Shown: one piece after another, positions 60,106 through 64,000 of the stretch | Numbering within the stretch: the first letter of the stretch is position 1 | Layout of the letters: each line of letters opens with the position of its first letter | Source: CADEDV01 sp964412375 | GTDB taxonomy: Bacteria > Bacteroidota > Bacteroidia > Chitinophagales > Chitinophagaceae | Reading direction: 5' to 3' | Length of the DNA stretch: 64,000 bases | Assembly: GCA_964412375.1 (NCBI GenBank) | Contig: CAYPOD010000006.1 | Span: forward strand, 62,001-126,000 | Translations under genes and position numbers: made by a program | The notes under the pieces: model-generated | What the model was told of the DNA's origin: nothing | The model's input: only the letters and a program-made list of their open reading frames with translations | Databases searched by the model: none

Positions 60106-61287
60106 ATGAAAGCAATTTTAACTGTACTTGCCGTTGTTTCGCTGATCATCCCCGTATCCCTGCTTGCCCAAACAGGTACGGGTGCCACCACTAAAAATGC
60201 TGCAGAAAAAGGATTCACCATCACCGGTGAAATAAACGGACTGGCCAAAGGCACTGAGATCAAACTCATCAATGCCAACACTTCGGAAGAACTGGCCACC
60301 ACAACTGTAGAAGAAAAAAAGATTACCGGGAAAAAAGACGGCAAAACTATCACCACTACTAAAAACATTTTTGTACTGAAAGGAAAAATGCCCGAACCTG
60401 ATCTTTGCCTGTTGCATGTCGGCAGCCTCAAACCTTTTAATGTTTATACTGAGAACACTGATATAAGTATCACCGGCAACAGCAATGATGCCGCGAAGTG
60501 GGTAGTGAAAGGATCTGCTTCACATGCAGACTTCATCGAGTTTGAAAACACCTTTTCGCCGCTGGCGCAAAAATTGAATTCAACTGCCTCCACTATCAAT
60601 AGTATGATACCCGGTCCGGCGAGAGATACCCTGATGGAATCGTACAAAAAACAACAGCAGGTGATACAGGATAGGATTGATAATTATATCAATACTAAAA
60701 CACATTCCTATGTTTCTCCTTTTGTATTGCTTGTCATGATGAACTTTAGTGAAGACCCGCTGGTAGCCGAAACCCGTTATAATAAACTGAAAGACGAAGT
60801 AAAAACATCTTATCTGGGAAATATCCTGGCTAGCCAGATTGCTGATGCAAAAATTGGCGCCATTGGAACCATGTCGCTTGATTTCAGCCAGCCCGATACA
60901 GCCGGAAACATGGTGAGTCTTTCTTCTTTTCGTGGCAAATATGTACTGGTTGATTTTTGGGCTAGCTGGTGTGGTCCCTGCCGCCAGGAAAACCCTACTG
61001 TTGTTTACAATTATAAAAAATTCAAGGATAAGAACTTTACTGTGCTGGGAGTGTCACTCGACCGTCCTGGTCAGAAAGCCAAATGGCTGCAGGCTATTAA
61101 AGAAGATAATCTTGCCTGGACACAGGTGAGTGACCTGCAACATTGGAACAATGCGGCGGCCAAATTGTATAAAGTCACCGGGATACCTCAAAATTTCCTG
61201 GTGGACCCCAACGGTAAAATTGTCGGTAAAAATCTCCGCGGTCCTGAACTGGAAGCCAAACTATGTGAGATCCTGGGATGTAATTAA
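60106..61287 (+). CDS. TlpA/ResA-like thiol-disulfide oxidoreductase with DUF4369-like N-terminal domain
   Basis: A 393-residue exported protein (signal peptide ending SLLAQ). The N-terminal about 120 residues form a DUF4369-like beta domain (FTITGEINGLAKGTEIKLINAN). The C-terminal thioredoxin domain (about 265-393) has the active site VDFWASWCGPCRQE and the cis-Pro loop VTGIPQNFLVDPNGKIV. It probably reduces periplasmic disulfides. Its own promoter separates it from trpA. Confidence 0.93.
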   Translation: MKAILTVLAVVSLIIPVSLLAQTGTGATTKNAAEKGFTITGEINGLAKGTEIKLINANTSEELATTTVEEKKITGKKDGKTITTTKNIFVLKGKMPEPDLCLLHVGSLKPFNVYTENTDISITGNSNDAAKWVVKGSASHADFIEFENTFSPLAQKLNSTASTINSMIPGPARDTLMESYKKQQQVIQDRIDNYINTKTHSYVSPFVLLVMMNFSEDPLVAETRYNKLKDEVKTSYLGNILASQIADAKIGAIGTMSLDFSQPDTAGNMVSLSSFRGKYVLVDFWASWCGPCRQENPTVVYNYKKFKDKNFTVLGVSLDRPGQKAKWLQAIKEDNLAWTQVSDLQHWNNAAAKLYKVTGIPQNFLVDPNGKIVGKNLRGPELEAKLCEILGCN

Positions 61288-61297
61288 TAACTACTTT

Positions 61298-62017
61298 CTA
61301 TTGCAATTGCCGCTTGTAAAGCTGCACTGCATTTTCAAACCCAACATACAATGCATCACAAATGAGTGCATGGCCGATGCTTACTTCATCCAGCCAGGGG
61401 ATGTTTTGTTTAAAGTATTTCAGGTTTTGCAGATCAAGATCATGACCGGCGTTTAAACCCAGTCCTAGTTCCTTTGCTTTTTCCGCTGCACTAACATAAG
61501 GTGCTATCGCTTTCTCTTTATTCCCTTTGGCAAATTCCTTTGCAAATGCTTCAGTATATAATTCTATCCGGTCGGTACCGGTTTGGGCAGCGCCTGTCAC
61601 CATTTCCATTACCGGGTCTACAAATATGGAAACCCGGATACCGGCATTCCTGAATACAGTAATCATTTTTTGCAGGTAGTCCCTGTGCTTCACCGTATCC
61701 CAGCCATGATCGGAAGTGATCTGCCCCAGGGTATCCGGCACCAGTGTCACCTGCTGTGGTTTTGTTTCCAGCACCAGGTCCACGAATTTCTGCTCGGTGC
61801 AATTTCCTTCAATGTTGAATTCCGTAGTGATGATCTTTTTTATCTGCCGCACATCTTCGTAACGGATATGTCTTTCATCCGGTCTTGGATGAACGGTGAC
61901 ACCATCTGCACCAAAACGCTGTGCATCTATTGCCGCTTTTAACACATCAGGATTATTGCCACCCCTCGCATTACGCAGCGTAGCAAATTTGTTGATGTTT
62001 ACAGAGAGTTTGGTCAT
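61298..62017 (-). CDS. pdxJ: Pyridoxine 5'-phosphate synthase
   Basis: A 239-residue TIM barrel condensing 1-deoxyxylulose 5-phosphate with aminoacetone phosphate in vitamin B6 synthesis. Motifs: LSVNINKFATLRNARGGNNPD, GADGVTVHPRPDERHIRYEDV, FNIEGNCT, TLVPD, VSIFVDPV and GLGLNAGHDLDLQN. ATG 62017 (MTKLSVNI) is preferred over one 6 bp upstream. It is convergent with the TlpA-like gene, 10 bp apart. Confidence 0.96.
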   Translation of the reverse strand: MTKLSVNINKFATLRNARGGNNPDVLKAAIDAQRFGADGVTVHPRPDERHIRYEDVRQIKKIITTEFNIEGNCTEQKFVDLVLETKPQQVTLVPDTLGQITSDHGWDTVKHRDYLQKMITVFRNAGIRVSIFVDPVMEMVTGAAQTGTDRIELYTEAFAKEFAKGNKEKAIAPYVSAAEKAKELGLGLNAGHDLDLQNLKYFKQNIPWLDEVSIGHALICDALYVGFENAVQLYKRQLQ

Positions 62018-62034
62018 ACACAAATGTACTATTA

Positions 62035-62823
62035 CTAAAGCTCTTTCCAGGTGTGATCAGCCAGCAATTGCACCGCAGCTAAAAAGCGTTTGAACGGACC
62101 TCCAGCCCCCCACTCTTTTGGTGACACCAGCGACAACATGTGATCTCCGTTATTCTTTTCATACAGGTAATAGGTCTGCCCGATATTGGGCTTGAATGAA
62201 AGTTTTGCCTGGTAAATTTTCAGTGACAACTCTTTTCGTTTCTGAATTTCCTGCGCCTGCAATGCCAGCAGTTCTATTTGCTGACGTATCTGGTCCAGCT
62301 GCATATTGGTCTGTTCTTCCATTGCTGTCAGCGCCTTGTGCTTGATGATCCCTTCCTCCGTGTGGCGGATCACCGCCCCCGCCACCGAAGCTGAATAGGG
62401 CAGCACACTCAGTTGTTTGTGATAGATCTCGGTATTGGTATAAGAGCTGCCGCCGGGTAAGGTTCCCTGCTGGGTAACCTTAAGGTAGCCATTGGGCAAA
62501 ATCTCATGCAGCACATGCAAAACCACCTGGCCGCTTTTATAAAAATGAATTTCAAAAGAAATACTGTCGGGAAAACGGGCCTGCGCATGATCGGCCAGCT
62601 CAGTGTTCCCAAAAGCCTGCAAATCGCCATCGGCAATCAAATGATATTGCGAGGCAAAGGCCTGGTTTTCCAATGACACCCAGTTGTGGGAAATGACAAG
62701 CTCCTTTTTGCTTTCTGTCGTCTCAATTTTATAGATGCCGCTTTTGGGCCTTTCACCCAGCTCATAATTTCCTTTTTCAGGAAAGAGTTGCCAGCTTGCC
62801 AGAAAATTATAAGCCTGTACCAT
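62035..62823 (-). CDS. DUF2452-containing conserved protein
   Basis: A 262-residue cytoplasmic protein. The N-terminal about 130 residues look lipocalin-like (YNFLASWQLFPEKGNYELG, SISFEIHFYKSGQVVLHVLHEI). A coiled region (AMEEQTNMQLDQIRQQIELLALQAQEIQKR in pattern, about 165-195) leads to the C-terminal DUF2452-like segment (FKPNIGQTYYLYEKNNGDHMLSLVSPKEWG). Function unknown. Upstream of pdxJ by 17 bp, so perhaps cotranscribed. Confidence 0.75.
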   Translation of the reverse strand: MVQAYNFLASWQLFPEKGNYELGERPKSGIYKIETTESKKELVISHNWVSLENQAFASQYHLIADGDLQAFGNTELADHAQARFPDSISFEIHFYKSGQVVLHVLHEILPNGYLKVTQQGTLPGGSSYTNTEIYHKQLSVLPYSASVAGAVIRHTEEGIIKHKALTAMEEQTNMQLDQIRQQIELLALQAQEIQKRKELSLKIYQAKLSFKPNIGQTYYLYEKNNGDHMLSLVSPKEWGAGGPFKRFLAAVQLLADHTWKEL

Positions 62824-62931
62824 GCTGCAGTATAACCATAAAGCTGTGCAAAGGTTTTGTTTTCTCTGTAAATAACAAAACCTGTTTGAGCGGGCAGCAG
62901 CTTTTGATTAGCCTGTCAATGATATAGTATT

Positions 62932-63207
62932 TTACGAAGTAAAGTTGGCTGATTCCTCTTCTATCAAATCATGCAGTTTATTTTCCTGTTGCAGCACCCA
63001 CGGTGGCAGGAGTTGTTGGGCCAGTTGTCATTTTTCGCCGTTCTTTTCCATATGAAAAAGTATCCGGTCGCCACGGTCATCACAAACATTCACATAAAAA
63101 ACATATCCATCCGGGGATTTGCCCCTTCTGAAGTTGAACTCCCGAAGCCGGCCGTTGGCTTTCAGCAGGCGGGTAAACTGTACAGCCCTGATAAAACGCA
63201 TTTCCAT
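62932..63207 (-). pseudogene. Small conserved protein gene interrupted by TGA
   Basis: On the minus strand ATG 63207 opens a frame MEMRFIRAVQFTRLLKANGR, then REFNFRRGKSPDG and DDRGDRILFHMEKNGEK, which stops at TGA (63028-63030). The same frame then continues without a stop to TAA 62932-62934, encoding QLAQQLLPPWVLQQENKLHD and LIEEESANFTS. A TGG (Trp) at the stop position would give one 91-residue protein of good composition (EKWQLAQQLLPPW). It is either a fresh nonsense mutation, a sequencing error, or, less likely, readthrough. The overlapping plus-strand frame has no protein-like features. Confidence 0.65.
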
Positions 63208-63368
63208 GGTAATTCATTGAGTAGAATTCTTCGCAATTAATATGCTAAGCTCATCGCCGGCAACATAAAAAGTTGTTCACATTGTATGGCCCAAAACCTG
63301 TTGAGTTTGTTAAAGACATAATAACCGGAATACAATAGCCAGCCTTTTTAAACGAAAATAGATCAACA

Positions 63369-63396
63369 AAATGAGGCCTTACATCTGTAAGGCCTC
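63369..63396 (-). terminator. Terminator of the glycine-zipper lipoprotein gene
   Basis: Stem GAGGCCTTACA / TGTAAGGCCTC (63373-63383 with 63386-63396) with a T-rich run on the minus strand, 23 bp after the stop. Confidence 0.8.
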
Positions 63397-63418
63397 GTCA
63401 ATACTGCAGCATTTGTTT

Positions 63419-63871
63419 TTATAAACGTCCGTCCTTTTTATCCTGTGAGCGGCCAAGAATATAACCACCACCGCCCAAAATGATAGCACCCGCTATGGCG
63501 CCTTTTACAGGATCTCTTTTGTGAATAATTGCTCCGAGAATGCCACCACCTGCTGCGCCTGCCACTGAATACTTGGCTGATTTACTCCAGCCTTTTTTCT
63601 TAGCCACCTTCGCTTGATTCACTGATTCTGAAGTCATGGAATAGGTTTGTGCAGGTGCTGCTGGCTTTGTTGTGGCTTTAGACTCCTGCAGCGCTGCCAA
63701 GGCTTCCGCTTCTTTCAAAACTGCTTCACGAAATTTCCATTCCTGGAACTGAGCTAACCCTGTAGTGTCATATACAGGTGCCGGATGCATTGACATTGGA
63801 TTACTGTTGCAGCTTGTAATGATAATTGCAAACAAGGCAACAACTGATGTGGTAAGTAAAACTTTTTCCAT
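63419..63871 (-). CDS. Lipoprotein with glycine-zipper domain (YMGG-like)
   Basis: A 150-residue lipoprotein (lipobox IIITSC). A charged helical middle part is followed by a C-terminal glycine zipper (SVAGAAGGGILGAIIHKRDPVKGAIAGAIILGGGGYILG in pattern, about 105-140) and a charged end (RSQDKKDGRL). Such proteins are usually outer-membrane associated. Role unknown. Confidence 0.8.
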   Translation of the reverse strand: MEKVLLTTSVVALFAIIITSCNSNPMSMHPAPVYDTTGLAQFQEWKFREAVLKEAEALAALQESKATTKPAAPAQTYSMTSESVNQAKVAKKKGWSKSAKYSVAGAAGGGILGAIIHKRDPVKGAIAGAIILGGGGYILGRSQDKKDGRL

Positions 63872-64000
63872 AACTGTAGTTTTAAGGATGAATGAATCAT
63901 TGACACACTGGTGTTTTCATAAACAATGCCGGCAAGTTGTCAGTTGTTAAAATATCGGGGCTGGCTATGCTTTCGCTACTGAAATTAAAACTGGTAAGCA
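63872..64000. other. Window end without a recognised gene
   Basis: The upstream region of the lipoprotein gene. No promoter element with a clear match and no start of another gene could be supported before the window ends. Confidence 0.5.

Noticed and set aside
62971..63240. An 89-codon plus-strand frame
   Set aside because: It is antisense to the interrupted small gene, whose minus-strand frame has better composition and a family-like pattern.
1..64000. tRNA, rRNA or prophage genes
   Set aside because: A visual scan for tRNA T-arm consensus, rRNA segments, integrases and phage structural genes found none. A covariance-model search would be decisive.

Overview
The window looks like a chromosome segment of a Bacteroidota bacterium, probably of the Chitinophagaceae type. 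The evidence is: promoters of the TAnnTTTG class with few clear Shine-Dalgarno sites; a TonB-type outer-membrane barrel of the Bacteroidota kind; a secreted protease with a type IX secretion C-terminal domain; an rpmB-rpmG-DUF4295 cluster; a reg_prop/Y_Y_Y sensor kinase with a LytTR regulator; and the eukaryote-like isocitrate dehydrogenase. No rRNA, tRNA, CRISPR array, transposase or prophage gene was seen. Most of the window is housekeeping.

Layout. 1-4.9 kb: partial alpha-glucan phosphorylase, a lipoprotein, a DtxR regulator with a ZIP metal transporter, a Crp/Fnr regulator. 5-11 kb: icd, a maleylpyruvate isomerase-like protein, a PrsW protease overlapping an acetyltransferase, two small conserved proteins, ahcY. 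11-20 kb: two tandem M14 carboxypeptidase paralogues (the first without its metal site), a serine hydrolase, a large sensor kinase with its response regulator. 20-26.5 kb: rpmB-rpmG-DUF4295, an outer-membrane barrel receptor, lpd, a secreted M43 protease. 26.8-34 kb: glutaminyl cyclase, methyltransferase, and a TPR / outer-membrane barrel / HU-like operon. 34-43 kb: DoxX, thioesterase, M50 protease, DUF6526, dacB, an interrupted cinA, a 2-oxoacid dehydrogenase E2, TerC, MscS. 43-53 kb: envelope proteins, PGRP-type amidase, cyanophycinase, a histone H1-like SWIB protein, a cupin, an S9 peptidase. 53-60 kb: the complete trp operon (trpE-G-D-C-F-B-A). 60-64 kb: a TlpA-like thiol protein, pdxJ, a DUF2452 protein, an interrupted small gene, a glycine-zipper lipoprotein.

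Most notable. (1) cinA carries an in-frame insertion of about 165 codons that encodes a complete DUF559 (Vsr-like) endonuclease domain. It lies between inverted GC-rich ends that can each fold into a hairpin, so it looks like a small endonuclease-bearing mobile element that inserted without breaking its host gene. (2) An unlisted 20-codon leader peptide with three consecutive Trp codons precedes trpE. It is followed by a perfect terminator and an alternative antiterminator, so ribosome-mediated attenuation is predicted, from an mRNA that appears nearly leaderless. (3) Tandem arrays with a 7-bp period occur between genes and also inside genes. One forms a 63-bp (21-codon) stretch in trpG, one a linker in the E2 protein, and two encode signal-peptide cores (DacB and an M14 peptidase).
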